Assembly (NCBI GenBank): GCA_002239105.1
Contig: MPNQ01000001.1
Location: forward strand, 1 to 64,000
DNA length: 64,000 nt
Direction: 5' to 3'
Source: a marine group bacterium Sva0996 bin134
GTDB lineage: Bacteria > Actinomycetota > Acidimicrobiia > Acidimicrobiales > Bin134
Both the position numbers and the translations under genes were made by a program. Numbering within the stretch: the first letter of the stretch is position 1; every line of letters starts with the position of its first letter. The notes under the pieces were generated by a model. That model did no database searches, was not told where the DNA came from, and was given only the letters and a program-made list of their open reading frames with translations. Below, piece after piece: positions 35,629-44,434 of the stretch.

Positions 35629-36615
35629 GTGAGCGATCCCAAGCGAGTGGCTGTGACCGGAGCGGCGGGCCAGATCGGCTACAGCCTGCTGTTCCGCATC
35701 GCCAGTGGGCAGATGCTCGGCCCCGACGTCCCAGTTGTGCTCCAGATGCTGGAGATCCCCCCGGCCATGGGGGCGCTGGGTGGAGTGGCCATGGAACTGG
35801 ACGACTGCGCCTTCCCGCTGGTGGCTGGCAAGGTGTGTACCGACGATCCCAACGAGGCGTTCGACGGCGTGGACTACGCCCTTTTGGTGGGGTCGCGGCC
35901 CCGGGGCAAGGGCATGGAGCGCCGCGACCTGTTGGAGGCCAACGGTGCCATCTTCACCACCCAGGGGCGGGCGCTTTCGGCCGGTGCGGCCGACGATGTG
36001 AGGGTGCTGGTGGTGGGAAATCCGGCCAACACCAACTGCCTCATCGCCATGAACAACGCCGACGCCATTCCTGCCGAGCAGTTCACCGCCATGACCCGGC
36101 TCGACCACAACCGCGCAGTGGCCCAGCTATCGGCCAAGCTAGGTGTGACCGTGGGAGACGTGAGGCGGATGACCATCTGGGGCAACCACTCGGCCACTCA
36201 GTACCCCGACTTGTTCAACTGCCAAGTGGGCGTACAGACGGCCGCTGAGGCGGTGGGTGACCAGGGGTGGATCGCCGATGAGTTCATCCCCTCGGTGCAG
36301 AAGCGGGGCGCAGCCATCATCGAGGCCCGAGGCCTGTCCAGCGCGGCCTCGGCGGCCAACGCGGCCATCGACCACGTTCACGATTGGGTACACGGCACTG
36401 CCGACGGAGACTGGGTGAGCATGGCCGTGCCCTCCGACGGATCCTACGGTGTGCCCGAGGGCCTCATCTCGTCGTTCCCCTGCACCACCGCCGACGGCCA
36501 GTGGTCAATCGTGGCCGGCCTGGAGCTGAACGAGTTCTCTCAGTCCCGCCTAGACGCGACAGTGGCCGAGCTAGTCGAAGAGCGCGACACGGTGGCCGAA
36601 CTGGGCTTGATCTAG
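35629..36615 (+). CDS. mdh: Malate dehydrogenase
   Basis: The 328-residue enzyme is of the cytosolic-type group common in actinobacteria. It shows [19 protein letters not shown] (NAD-binding), the catalytic-loop region [14 protein letters not shown] with the substrate-binding Arg residues, [14 protein letters not shown], the active site LDHNRA and [12 protein letters not shown] with the catalytic His. The GTG start has a strong AAAGGAG site. Together with icd, sucCD and sdhCAB in this window it covers most of the oxidative TCA cycle. Confidence 0.97.
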   Translation: MSDPKRVAVTGAAGQIGYSLLFRIASGQMLGPDVPVVLQMLEIPPAMGALGGVAMELDDCAFPLVAGKVCTDDPNEAFDGVDYALLVGSRPRGKGMERRDLLEANGAIFTTQGRALSAGAADDVRVLVVGNPANTNCLIAMNNADAIPAEQFTAMTRLDHNRAVAQLSAKLGVTVGDVRRMTIWGNHSATQYPDLFNCQVGVQTAAEAVGDQGWIADEFIPSVQKRGAAIIEARGLSSAASAANAAIDHVHDWVHGTADGDWVSMAVPSDGSYGVPEGLISSFPCTTADGQWSIVAGLELNEFSQSRLDATVAELVEERDTVAELGLI

Positions 36616-36677
36616 AGGCTGGCCAGACAACATCACGAATTTCGAGGTGAAAGCAGCACCTCGGATAGTATTCGGGG

Positions 36678-36706
36678 TTGACATCCGAAAATCGGATGTC
36701 TAATTT
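36678..36706 (+). promoter_or_regulatory. Promoter with overlapping operator for the PIN-type toxin-antitoxin pair
   Basis: TTGACA (36678-36683), a 17-base spacer and TAATTT (36701-36706) form a near-consensus sigma-70-type promoter. A perfect inverted repeat, GACATCCGA-AAA-TCGGATGTC (36680-36700), fills the -35 and spacer, an ideal place for autorepression. The GTG start at 36713 lies 7 bases after the -10 box, so the transcript is probably leaderless. Confidence 0.75.
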
Positions 36707-36712
36707 CGCATC

Positions 36713-37255
36713 GTGGGAACACCTGCCCGGCGAGGCGTCACCATTGTGGGCATCAACGACTTCAAGCGCGATTCCCACGCGGCCAAGTACGTGGTCGAGT
36801 TGGATTGCCGGCCTGTGGCGGCTGAACGGCTCTTTTGGCTGCTCAACAGGCCCGCGAACGAGCAGCGGTTGGAGGATGCGGAAATGAACGGCATGCCTGC
36901 GCTGGCCGGAGTTGCCCGATTGCTCGAAGACGATCCAGTCATCGGTGAAATCCTCGATACCGACCCGGCCAGCCTCCGCTTCCGCCAGGCCGTGGGCGTG
37001 GCCATCAAATTGAAGATGGCCAAGCTCGGTTGGCAAACCACCGGCACCAAGGGCGCCGTTAGAGGAGCCCGCCATTTCACCAAGGCCGAGCGCTACGCCC
37101 AAGAAGAACTTGATGAAGATGCCCGCCGAGAGCGCGCCCTGGCTGCCCTGGAAGCCGTCAAGCACATAGGTAGCAAGCGCGAGCAGGAGGAAACCGGGCG
37201 CTACCTGATGGAGGCCTTGGCGGAGACGCGCCGCGCCGAGGGCCGCCCCTTCTAG
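36713..37255 (+). CDS. Putative antitoxin of a PIN-domain toxin-antitoxin pair
   Basis: The 180-residue protein precedes a PIN-domain gene by 12 bases. A central block (GVARLLEDDPVIGEIL ... VGVAIKLKMAKLGWQ) is followed by a charged helical C-terminus rich in Arg, Glu and Ala, which could wrap the toxin. I do not recognise the family and saw no classic AbrB, Phd or RHH motif. The role is inferred from position, size, the autoregulatory-looking promoter and the partner. A GTG start with no ribosome-binding site fits leaderless translation. Confidence 0.65.
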   Translation: MGTPARRGVTIVGINDFKRDSHAAKYVVELDCRPVAAERLFWLLNRPANEQRLEDAEMNGMPALAGVARLLEDDPVIGEILDTDPASLRFRQAVGVAIKLKMAKLGWQTTGTKGAVRGARHFTKAERYAQEELDEDARRERALAALEAVKHIGSKREQEETGRYLMEALAETRRAEGRPF

Positions 37256-37267
37256 CCATATTTTCTA

Positions 37268-37717
37268 GTGTTGCTCGTTCTGGACAGCGGCCCTTTGGGG
37301 ATGTTGAGCAACCCGGAGATGAGCCGGCTTTCTCAGGAGGCTGACGAGTGGGCTATGGATCGTCAGCGTGCTGGAGACCAGCTGGCCGTCCCCGAGATTG
37401 CCGACTACGAGATCAGGCGGGAGCTGCTGCGTGCCGGCAAGGAACTCAGCATCACTCGACTCGACGAGCTCTGTGCTGGCCTCGAGTACTTGCCGTTGAC
37501 CACAGAAGTGATGCATGACGCCGCATCGCTGTGGGCCGATGCCCGCAATGCCGGCCGCCCCACCGCTCACCCCCATGCCCTAGACGGAGACGTGATCCTC
37601 GCCGCCCAAGCCAGAAGCGCCCAGATTGAATTAGCCCGCGGGCCCGTAGTGGTAGCAACCACAAATGTCGCCCACCTAGCCCGCTACACCGACGCCCGAC
37701 TCTGGACCGACATCTAG
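37268..37717 (+). CDS. PIN-domain protein (VapC-like toxin)
   Basis: The 149-residue protein starts LLVLDSGPLGML, with the first acidic residue of the PIN nuclease site. EIADYEIRRELLRAG supplies the conserved Glu region, and HALDGDVILAAQA the later Asp cluster, followed by VVATTNVAHLARY in place of the usual TxN motif. PIN toxins cleave tRNA, rRNA or mRNA using a metal ion. The upstream gene is its probable antitoxin. Fold assignment is good; activity and target are not shown by sequence. Confidence 0.78.
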   Translation: MLLVLDSGPLGMLSNPEMSRLSQEADEWAMDRQRAGDQLAVPEIADYEIRRELLRAGKELSITRLDELCAGLEYLPLTTEVMHDAASLWADARNAGRPTAHPHALDGDVILAAQARSAQIELARGPVVVATTNVAHLARYTDARLWTDI

Positions 37718-37749
37718 TCCCGCACGAATGTTGGAAGCCGGTTCGGTTG

Positions 37750-37963
37750 CCCCACCCAACCCAATGGCAGACCAGCTATGCTTCGGGTCGGCGTGGAGGC
37801 GAAGTCCGGTTAGATTCCGGCACTGTCCCGCAACGGTGAACTGGCCCTGAGCCAGTAAGTCCGGTCGAGCTTTGCGCTGAAACGAGCCATAAGCCCCGAG
37901 GGTTGGGTTGGTTCGAGGGCAGGGCTCCTGCCGATCGAGCTTCCGTTCCTCGATCTACAGGAG
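37750..37963 (+). promoter_or_regulatory. Cobalamin riboswitch controlling the btuF-btuC-btuD-cobO operon
   Basis: The aptamer core GATTCCGGCACTGTCCCGC, then AACGGTGA, and the B12 box GAGCCAGTAAGTCCGG (37849-37864) match the cobalamin riboswitch pattern. Outer strands CCCACCCAACCC and GGGTTGGGTTGG can close the domain. CTCCTG (37925-37930) can pair with CAGGAG (37958-37963), which contains the ribosome-binding site of the first gene; a GATCGAG/CTCGATC hairpin lies between. This suggests translational control by B12. Confidence 0.9.
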
Positions 37964-37969
37964 GTGAAT

Positions 37970-38836
37970 ATGCCCCGACGTCCGATCCGTCTCTTCTCGG
38001 TACTGCTGCTTGCGCTCGCCCTTTTGGGTGCTAGCTGCGGCAACGACGATGACGCCGCTGGATCAGAGCGTCCCCAGAGGATCGTGTCTCTGTCACCGAT
38101 GGCCACCGAGGTCTTGTTCGCCATTGGCGCAGGCGAACAGGTGGTGGCCGTCGACGAGTTCTCCGACTACCCGCCAGAGGCGCCGGTTACCGACTTGTCG
38201 GGCTGGGCGCCAAATGTGGAGGCGGTGCTGTCTTATGAGCCCGATCTGGTGGTGATGGTCAACGATGCTAACGACCTGATGGCCGGGTTGGACGCCGTCG
38301 GTGTCGAAGTGCTCCTTAGCTCCGCACCGGCGGATTTTGAGGGCGGTTATGCCTCGATTGCCGAATTGGGAACCGCCGTTGGACGAATTGACGAGGCCGC
38401 AGCGCTGGTGGCCGACATGCGAGCTGAGATAGAAGCTGCGCTGAACTCGGCCCCTGACGTTCCGGTGCGGGTGTACCACGAGTTGGACGACACATATTTC
38501 TCGGTCAGCTCCAACAGCTTCATCGGGGCGGTATACACCGCGATGGGGGCGATCAATATCGCCGACGTGGCCGATGCCGCCGGGTATGGGTATCCCCAGC
38601 TCACCGAGGAGTACATAGTCGAAGCCGATCCCGAGTTGATTGTGATCACCGATCTGGTGGGCTACACCGCCGAAGATGTGGCTGCCCGGCCCGGTTGGGG
38701 CGAAGTGGGCGCAGTGCGCAACGGCAGCATCGTGGTGGTCAACGCCGACATTGCCTCGCGATGGGGGCCGCGGTTGCCCCAGTTCATCAGCGCGGTGGCC
38801 GAGGCCCTCCAAATGGTGGCCGAACCGGTTTCATAG
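37970..38836 (+). CDS. btuF: Cobalamin ABC transporter, substrate-binding lipoprotein
   Basis: The 288-residue class III binding protein has a lipoprotein signal (lipobox LLGASC) and a BtuF/FepB-type domain starting RIVSLSPMATEVLFAIGAG, with YEPDLVV and later EADPELIVITD. The ATG at 37970 follows AGGAGG by 5 bases, and this site is the part bound by the riboswitch. It is the first gene of the B12 uptake operon. B12 rather than siderophore specificity is inferred from the riboswitch and from cobO downstream. Confidence 0.9.
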   Translation: MPRRPIRLFSVLLLALALLGASCGNDDDAAGSERPQRIVSLSPMATEVLFAIGAGEQVVAVDEFSDYPPEAPVTDLSGWAPNVEAVLSYEPDLVVMVNDANDLMAGLDAVGVEVLLSSAPADFEGGYASIAELGTAVGRIDEAAALVADMRAEIEAALNSAPDVPVRVYHELDDTYFSVSSNSFIGAVYTAMGAINIADVADAAGYGYPQLTEEYIVEADPELIVITDLVGYTAEDVAARPGWGEVGAVRNGSIVVVNADIASRWGPRLPQFISAVAEALQMVAEPVS

Positions 38837-38844
38837 GTTCTGAG

Positions 38845-39942
38845 ATGGCCGACGCATCCCTCCCGACAAACGCCCTGACGGACACCGAAGCCGCCCATCC
38901 GGCGGTGCGGCGGGCTTTCGGCATGTCGGCGACAGCCGCCCTCATCGGATTGGCGGTGCTGGTGGCGGTGGGTTTACTCAGTGCATCCAGCGGAGCCGCG
39001 GGGCTGCCGGTCAGCGGGGTGTTCGCCGCCTTATTCGATTGGTTCCCGCTGCTTGGACTGGAGTCGTCTTTGTCGGCCACCCAAGAGAACATTCTGTTCG
39101 AGATCCGACTCCCCCGGCTGGTTCTCGGCATGCTGGTGGGAGGGTCGCTCGGCCTGGCTGGCGCTTCCTATCAGGGAGTGTTCCGAAACCCCTTGGCCGA
39201 CCCCTATTTGCTCGGCGTATCGGCCGGGGCTGGGTTTGGCGCGGTGCTGGCCCTGGGCTTCGGCCTTGATCTGGGTTGGGGCCCGTTCGACACCGTTCCG
39301 GCGGCGGCCTTTCTAGGGGCGCTGGTGGCGGTTCTGGCGTCGATGGCCATCGCCCGGGGCGGAGGGGCATCGCCGGCCACGCTGCTGCTCGGCGGGGTGG
39401 CAATGGCCGCCCTCTTCTCCGCGGCGCAGACCTACGCCATCCAGCAACTGGACGAGACTCGGGCCCGTGAGGTTCTGTCGTGGCTCTTCGGCCAGCTCAA
39501 CACCACCGGTTGGAAGCAGGTTTGGCTCCTGCTGCCCTACGTGGCGGTGTGCGGGGCGGTGCTCTTCGTCCACCGGCGGCATCTCGATGTGCTGCGGGTG
39601 GGCGACGACGAGGCCCGGTCTCTGGGGCTCAACCCGGCCCGCTCGCGCCTGACCGTGATTGTGGCCGCCTCACTTTTGACTGCGGCCGCGGTCTCAGTCA
39701 GCGGGCTGATCGCCTTCGTCGGACTCGTTGTTCCCCACATCGTCCGATTGCTGATAAGTCACAGCTACCGAGTCATTGTGCCGCTCTCCGCGTTGGTGGG
39801 GGCGGCGTTTCTCGCCTTCGTGGACATCGGGGCCCGCACCCTGCTGGCTCCGTCAGAGCTGCCGGTGGGGATCCTTACCGCATTCGTGGGGGCGCCATTC
39901 TTCGCCCTGGTGCTGTGGCGCGACAGGTGGAGCACCCCATGA
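38845..39942 (+). CDS. btuC: Cobalamin ABC transporter permease
   Basis: The 365-residue FecCD/BtuC-family permease has about ten membrane helices and family landmarks RLPRLVLGMLVGGSLGLAGA, NPLADPYLLGVSAGAGFGA and SGLIAFVGLVVPHIVRLL (ATPase-contact loop). A longer reading frame starting further upstream contains the end of btuF in another frame and is not real; the ATG at 38845 gives the correct N-terminus. The TGA overlaps the btuD ATG by 4 bases. Confidence 0.93.
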   Translation: MADASLPTNALTDTEAAHPAVRRAFGMSATAALIGLAVLVAVGLLSASSGAAGLPVSGVFAALFDWFPLLGLESSLSATQENILFEIRLPRLVLGMLVGGSLGLAGASYQGVFRNPLADPYLLGVSAGAGFGAVLALGFGLDLGWGPFDTVPAAAFLGALVAVLASMAIARGGGASPATLLLGGVAMAALFSAAQTYAIQQLDETRAREVLSWLFGQLNTTGWKQVWLLLPYVAVCGAVLFVHRRHLDVLRVGDDEARSLGLNPARSRLTVIVAASLLTAAAVSVSGLIAFVGLVVPHIVRLLISHSYRVIVPLSALVGAAFLAFVDIGARTLLAPSELPVGILTAFVGAPFFALVLWRDRWSTP

Positions 39943-40766
39943 ACTCGGCTCTCGTATCGTCAGCCCCGCCTTCAGTAGTTGGGTCGCCTGCGCTGTCGTG
40001 TCGTGATGTGCGGGTGTCGTTCCGCGGCCACGAGGTGGTCTGCGGGGTCAACCTGGAGCTGGGCCACGGAGAATGGCTGGGCATCATTGGGCCCAACGGG
40101 GCGGGCAAGTCCACCCTTCTGCGGTCGATCGTGGGGTTGACCGACTACCACGGGATGGTGTCGTTGGGCGACGGAGAAACACCTAGCGCAACCGACGTCG
40201 CTCTCGTGCCGCAGTTTCCGATGCTGCCCAAGGGTATGACCGTGGCCGAATACGTGCTGCTGGGACGGACGGCGCACCTCGGATGGTTGGCCCGGGAGTC
40301 CCGGGCCGACCGGCAAATCGTGTCCTCGGTACTGCAACGCCTCGACCTCTCGGAGTTTGCCGACCGCCTGGTGACCACCCTTTCGGGCGGCGAGGCCCAG
40401 CAGGTGGTCGTGGCCCGGGCGCTGGCTCAGCAAAGCCCGGTGCTGCTGCTCGACGAGCCCACTAGCGCCCTCGATTTGGGCCATCAGGTTTCGGTGCTGG
40501 AGTTGGTGGACGATCTGCGTCGAACTGAGGGGCTGAGCGTCCTGGCTGCCATGCACGACCTAAGCGCTGCGGCCCGATTTGCCGACCGCTTGATCCTCAT
40601 CGACCACGGCCGCATCGTGGCCCAGGGCAACCCCACAGCGGTGTTGCAATCTGATCTGCTGTCCGCGGTGTACGGCACTCCGCTTACTGTTCAATCAATC
40701 GACGGCGAGCTAGTGGTGCTGCCCGCACCCCGCCGTCGAGTCCATTCCCAAAAGGAGATCTCATGA
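39939..40766 (+). CDS. btuD: Cobalamin ABC transporter ATPase
   Basis: The 275-residue ATPase has Walker A IGPNGAGKST, signature LSGGEAQQVVVARAL and Walker B VLLLDEPTSALD, followed by the switch His in AAMHDLSAAARFAD. It powers vitamin B12 import with BtuF and BtuC. The start overlaps btuC by 4 bases and the end overlaps cobO by 4 bases, so the four genes are one translationally coupled operon. Confidence 0.93.
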   Translation: MNSALVSSAPPSVVGSPALSCRDVRVSFRGHEVVCGVNLELGHGEWLGIIGPNGAGKSTLLRSIVGLTDYHGMVSLGDGETPSATDVALVPQFPMLPKGMTVAEYVLLGRTAHLGWLARESRADRQIVSSVLQRLDLSEFADRLVTTLSGGEAQQVVVARALAQQSPVLLLDEPTSALDLGHQVSVLELVDDLRRTEGLSVLAAMHDLSAAARFADRLILIDHGRIVAQGNPTAVLQSDLLSAVYGTPLTVQSIDGELVVLPAPRRRVHSQKEIS

Positions 40767-41338
40767 GTACCGACGCTGCCCCTCAAGAAGAGCGTCCCTA
40801 CGACCTTTCGGCCATGAAAACGGCTTCCTCGCTGGTGTTGGTCAACACCGGCGACGGCAAAGGCAAGTCCACCGCGGCATTCGGCACCATCTTGCGGGCG
40901 GTGTCGCAGAGCTGGCCGGTGGCCGTGGTGCAGTTCCTCAAGAGCGGCGACTGGAACACCGGCGAGGAGAAGGTGTGCCGCGAGCTTGGGGTGCAGTGGT
41001 TCTCGGCCGGCGACGGGTTCACCTGGGATTCCGACGACATCGACGAGTCTCGGGCCATGGCGGTGGCGGCCTGGGAGTTCTCGGCCGAGCTCATCGCCGG
41101 GGGCCAGTATCGCCTCGTGGTGCTGGACGAGGTTAGCTACGCCATGACCTGGGATTGGATCGACGCCGCTGACGTGGCTGCCGCGCTGGAGTCTCGGCCT
41201 GAGCGGGTGAGCGTGATCCTGACCGGCCGGGACATGGCCGACGAGGTGATCGACGTGGCCGACACCGTCACCGAGATGGTCAAGGTAAAGCACGCCTTCG
41301 ACCGCCAGATCCTGGCCAAAAAGGGCCTCGACTATTGA
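40763..41338 (+). CDS. cobO: Cob(I)alamin adenosyltransferase
   Basis: The 191-residue CobA/CobO/BtuR-type enzyme contains VLVNTGDGKGKSTAAFG (P-loop variant) and LVVLDEVSYAM, and ends AFDRQILAKKGLDY. It attaches the adenosyl group to corrinoids, converting imported B12 to the coenzyme form. Its place at the end of the uptake operon supports salvage rather than full synthesis, since no other cob genes are in this window. Confidence 0.94.
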   Translation: MSTDAAPQEERPYDLSAMKTASSLVLVNTGDGKGKSTAAFGTILRAVSQSWPVAVVQFLKSGDWNTGEEKVCRELGVQWFSAGDGFTWDSDDIDESRAMAVAAWEFSAELIAGGQYRLVVLDEVSYAMTWDWIDAADVAAALESRPERVSVILTGRDMADEVIDVADTVTEMVKVKHAFDRQILAKKGLDY

Positions 41339-41369
41339 GCAGGGTGGCGATTCCGCAAGGTAGTTGTCG

Positions 41370-41684
41370 ATGTCTGAAACCGCAACGCCGCCCGTTGGGA
41401 CGAGGGATGCGTCGGGGAAGGGACCTGACATGGCCGCAAGAAGGCGACGCTCGCCGGATCTCTTGTCGGCCGATGGCAGTTGGCGGACCTACCGGGAATA
41501 CCAGGAGGTGCTCACCGGTCACGGAATCGGCCTCATCTACTGCCCAGGGCGGAACACTTCGACCGCAGCACTGACGCGGATCGTCGGGGCCGTGACTGAC
41601 TATCTCGGCATGCACAGCACGCACATGCGCGATGAATCCGACGGCCTTCTCGGGGCCATCGCCGAAGTCGCCTCCATATCGTGA
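41370..41684 (+). CDS. Small hypothetical protein downstream of cobO
   Basis: The 104-codon frame begins MSETATPPVGT and contains DGSWRTYREYQEVLTGHGIGLIYCPG. It has no recognised domain. It starts 31 bases after cobO with an AAGGTAG sequence upstream and could be the last gene of the B12 operon or a remnant. Codon use is acceptable but not decisive. Downstream, 41685-41934 holds no gene that I can support. Confidence 0.4.
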   Translation: MSETATPPVGTRDASGKGPDMAARRRRSPDLLSADGSWRTYREYQEVLTGHGIGLIYCPGRNTSTAALTRIVGAVTDYLGMHSTHMRDESDGLLGAIAEVASIS

Positions 41685-41934
41685 GAAGGAGAGGCCGTAC
41701 CCATCTCGAACGACGGTGCAAACGGGGCTTCCGAAGCCCGAAATGCTGGTTGAAATCGACGTGATCGTCGCACTGCCCCAACCCGACCGCCACCCCCAGC
41801 ACCCATTGACAGCCCCCACAATGATGCAATAGCTTACGTTGTTCCTTTGAGGGGAACAGTGTTCCGCAAGAGAGGGATTCGAGTCGGAGGTTGGTGCGCA
41901 TGTCGTTGGTTAGAGGGCCATCATCGGAATTATC

Positions 41935-41966
41935 GTGCCGTCGACCACCGCGGCGGTGGACGGCAC
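41935..41966. other. GC-rich hairpin directly before a poly-G tract
   Basis: GTGCCGT and ACGGCAC pair, as do CCACC and GGTGG, around a GCGGC loop with a 3-base bulge on the left, giving a 12-bp stem. Six bases later a run of 34 G begins. No T-run follows, so this is not a standard terminator. It could pause polymerases or cause read errors. Confidence 0.55.
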
Positions 41967-41971
41967 GCTTT

Positions 41972-42036
<65 letters not shown>

Positions 42037-42039
42037 ACT

Positions 42040-43080
42040 GTGGCGTTGCGGTTGACTTGTTGTCGGCTGGCGGTGTTGTTGGTGGCCGCGTTGGTGGCCG
42101 ACCCGCTGGCCGTTGTGGCCGGGGCGGAACCTGAGCAGCGGCAGGAAGCGGTTCAGGTACCCGGTCCGGTCACAGCCCTTGAGCTCGCTGCCACCCACAA
42201 CAGCGTGACGGTGAGGTGGCAGGCGCCCGATTCCGGCAGCGCGCCGAAGCGCTACATAGTCCACCTCCGCCCCGAGGGCGGCAATATAGGCAGCGGCAAG
42301 ACCAAGACCCCCAAGGCGAAGAAGACGAAGGTTGTCTTCGACAACCTGGAGCCGGGCGACACCTACAGGGTGTGGGTCCGGGCGCGGAACGAGGCGGGCA
42401 AGGGCGGGCGGGTCCACGCCGACATCACTCTGCCCGAACTGGAGGAAAGCACCCCGCCGTCCACGGAATTCCCGTCCGAGGACACCACCCCGCCGGACCA
42501 GCCAGACTGTGGCGATGGACAGCAGCAGGGCGATTGCCAGGAGAGGCAATCCGCCGAACCCTTTTTGGTGGGCAACTTCGGCCAGCCGTGGAGACGAAGC
42601 GACTGGCCCACCAATAACTTTGTGCTCACGCAGGGGTTCACGACGGGGGGCGCGGCTACGACCCTAGAGGGCATCGAGGTGTACATCGGCGTGCCGCTGC
42701 ACCTGTTGCACATAGCGACAGTAAGGGCGGAACTGTGGTTGGCCTCGGCGGGAGGCGAGCCCGAATCGAAGTTGGTGGACCTAATTGTACCCAGCCAGAT
42801 GGACGAGGGTTACGTGGTCTTTGCGGCACCGCCGGACACCGTGCTTGGGGCGAACACGGCCTATCACTTCGTGCTGTACACCACCGGGAAGGTCGATTTG
42901 CGGGTGGTCGCCACCTTCTCGGTGGATGAAGACGCCGGCAGCCAGGATGGTTGGGTGATCTCTGACGTCAGCTATCACATAAGGGCACAGACACCCGAGG
43001 GCGGTAGCTGGGTCGAAGTGGCGGTCAGTGGCGTCATGTTGATGCGCGTCAGGGGTGAGGAGCAGCGGCCCGACCACTAG
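42040..43080 (+). CDS. Secreted protein with fibronectin type III domain
   Basis: The product is about 346 residues if started at the GTG at 42040, directly after the poly-G tract. A signal peptide (LAVLLVAALVADPLAVVAGA) is followed by an FN3 domain (VPGPVTALELAATHNSVTV, then YRVWVRARNEAG), an acidic Thr/Pro linker with two Cys, and a C-terminal beta domain (FVLTQGFTTGGAATTLEG, ATVRAELWLAS, TAYHFVLYTTG) resembling the region named choice-of-anchor R in other secreted proteins. A start at 41935 would put the Gly tract at the N-terminus, which is less likely. Stops of this gene and the opposite gene overlap by 4 bases. A surface or matrix role is likely. Confidence 0.72.
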   Translation: MALRLTCCRLAVLLVAALVADPLAVVAGAEPEQRQEAVQVPGPVTALELAATHNSVTVRWQAPDSGSAPKRYIVHLRPEGGNIGSGKTKTPKAKKTKVVFDNLEPGDTYRVWVRARNEAGKGGRVHADITLPELEESTPPSTEFPSEDTTPPDQPDCGDGQQQGDCQERQSAEPFLVGNFGQPWRRSDWPTNNFVLTQGFTTGGAATTLEGIEVYIGVPLHLLHIATVRAELWLASAGGEPESKLVDLIVPSQMDEGYVVFAAPPDTVLGANTAYHFVLYTTGKVDLRVVATFSVDEDAGSQDGWVISDVSYHIRAQTPEGGSWVEVAVSGVMLMRVRGEEQRPDH

Positions 43081-43481
43081 CTCCAGTCGGTGCGGGCTCG
43101 GACTTCGGCGAATACGTCGTTGGCCCTGGCCAGAATGCTGTGGTGGGACAACAGGGCCAGGGGGTTGCCATCGACAACGGTCAGTCCATTCAAAACCGCC
43201 TCCTCCGCCGATAGCTCTCCTTGAGCAATGGCCACCGCAGTGTCCCGGCTCTGGCTGAGCACCACCGCAGGGTCGACGGCAGACCCAGCGCCGACGCGGG
43301 CACCGTCGCCGTCGAACACCATGTGGAACACCACTTCGCCTACCCGCTGCTCCACTGCGAACCGATCGCCGTATTCAGTGCACAGACCAGATGCCCGAAG
43401 CGCGGCATCCGCCTCATTGGAGGAATCCAACCGAACAGGTGCGATTACCGCATGAGAGCGCCGACTTTTGAACCGACACAC
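43077..43481 (-). CDS. SCP2-like sterol-carrier-domain protein
   Basis: The 134-residue protein contains VFHMVFDGDGARVGAGSAV, DPAVVLSQSRDTAVAIAQGE, LSAEEAVLNGLTVVDGNPLAL, which matches the ordering of an SCP2 sterol-carrier domain (a lipid-binding pocket followed by a conserved P-D-V-x-L-x-x-S-x-x-T and G-x-L-x-x-x-x-A block). The start is uncertain; the only upstream start codon is a GTG at 43481, which overlaps the start of the opposite gene by about 30 bases. A lipid-binding role fits the sterol-type enzymes elsewhere in the window but is inference. Confidence 0.6.
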   Translation of the reverse strand: MCRFKSRRSHAVIAPVRLDSSNEADAALRASGLCTEYGDRFAVEQRVGEVVFHMVFDGDGARVGAGSAVDPAVVLSQSRDTAVAIAQGELSAEEAVLNGLTVVDGNPLALLSHHSILARANDVFAEVRARTDWS

Positions 43482-44114
43482 CGACTGTGGGCCGAATCTT
43501 GGTACGGCGATTTCGTCGCCCCCGATGGTTCACTGGGGGGCTACGTCCAGCTCACGTTGTGGCCCAACCTGGGAAGGAGCTGGTTCTGGTCGGCGCTCGT
43601 CGGTCCTGATCGCCGCCCGGTGGTGCTGGTTGAGACCGATGCCCCACTGCCTCGGCCATCCACCCTGGAGCTGCGGGCTCCCGGACTGTGGACCGAGTTC
43701 ATCGAGCAGATCCCCGATGAGCACTTCACCGTGGACTTGGAGGCGTTTGCGGTGGCGTTGGACGAGCCAGAGGAGGTGTTCGGAAAGGGCTGGGGCGAAC
43801 GGGTTCCCTATGGGCTGGAGCTGGAGTGGGAATCGACACCCGGCTCTCCCGATGTTGTCCACGGCCTAGTGCTGGTAGGCGATGAGTCATTTGAGCTAGA
43901 CGGCCGGGGCCAGCGCTTCCATTGGGAGGGCCGGCCTGCCTGGTGGGACCAGGAGTGGTCCAACGGCCCCATCGATGGCGCAGTCATTGCCTCTGCCCCC
44001 CTGCCCGTCGACCACCCCAACACCGCCCAGCGCTCCCGCCTCGAACGATCCCTGGTCTCCACACCTACTGGGCCGGCCTGGACTGAGAGGAACCTGTTAC
44101 AAGCTCCAAATTGA
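43452..44114 (+). CDS. Hypothetical protein
   Basis: The 220-residue protein starts MRAPTFEPTHRLWAESWYGDF. It is predicted to be mostly beta strand, with Trp-rich segments (SWFWSALVG, RPAWWDQEWSNGPIDG). I see no signal peptide, membrane segment or known motif. It is divergent from the SCP2-like gene with overlapping 5' ends. The beta-rich Trp-containing pattern is seen in some lipocalin-like lipid-binding folds, but this is too weak for a call. Confidence 0.6.
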   Translation: MRAPTFEPTHRLWAESWYGDFVAPDGSLGGYVQLTLWPNLGRSWFWSALVGPDRRPVVLVETDAPLPRPSTLELRAPGLWTEFIEQIPDEHFTVDLEAFAVALDEPEEVFGKGWGERVPYGLELEWESTPGSPDVVHGLVLVGDESFELDGRGQRFHWEGRPAWWDQEWSNGPIDGAVIASAPLPVDHPNTAQRSRLERSLVSTPTGPAWTERNLLQAPN

Positions 44115-44198
44115 GGCGACAATCTCGAAAGTCAGCCTGTCAACTCATCACAGCCGGGGTATCGTGCCAACAACGGAACTGCATTTGGAGGAATGTCG

Positions 44199-44423
44199 AT
44201 GGCCCTCGTCCATTCACGAGAATGGCGCCCTTGGCCCCGCAAGCTGCGTAAGAAGGCTTTGCGGAAAGTCGCCCCATCAGATTCAGTGACCGTGGATGAC
44301 CTAAAGGCCAGTATCGGCAAGGGGCCTCATCTGAGCCCTGAAGAAATTGCCCACAGCTACGACAGCAATGAGGATTTTCTAGCCTCTTTTGAAGAGGCGA
44401 GTGACAACGGCCCACCTTCGTAG
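44199..44423 (+). CDS. Putative antitoxin of a RelE/ParE-type pair
   Basis: The 74-residue protein starts MALVHSREWRPWPRKLRKKALRK, basic at first and acidic at the end (HSYDSNEDFLASFEEASDNG). GGAGG sits 7 bases before the ATG at 44199. It precedes a small toxin-like gene by 11 bases. I do not recognise a DNA-binding family. The role is inferred from size, charge pattern and the neighbour. Confidence 0.55.
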   Translation: MALVHSREWRPWPRKLRKKALRKVAPSDSVTVDDLKASIGKGPHLSPEEIAHSYDSNEDFLASFEEASDNGPPS

Positions 44424-44434
44424 CCGCCCCTGCC

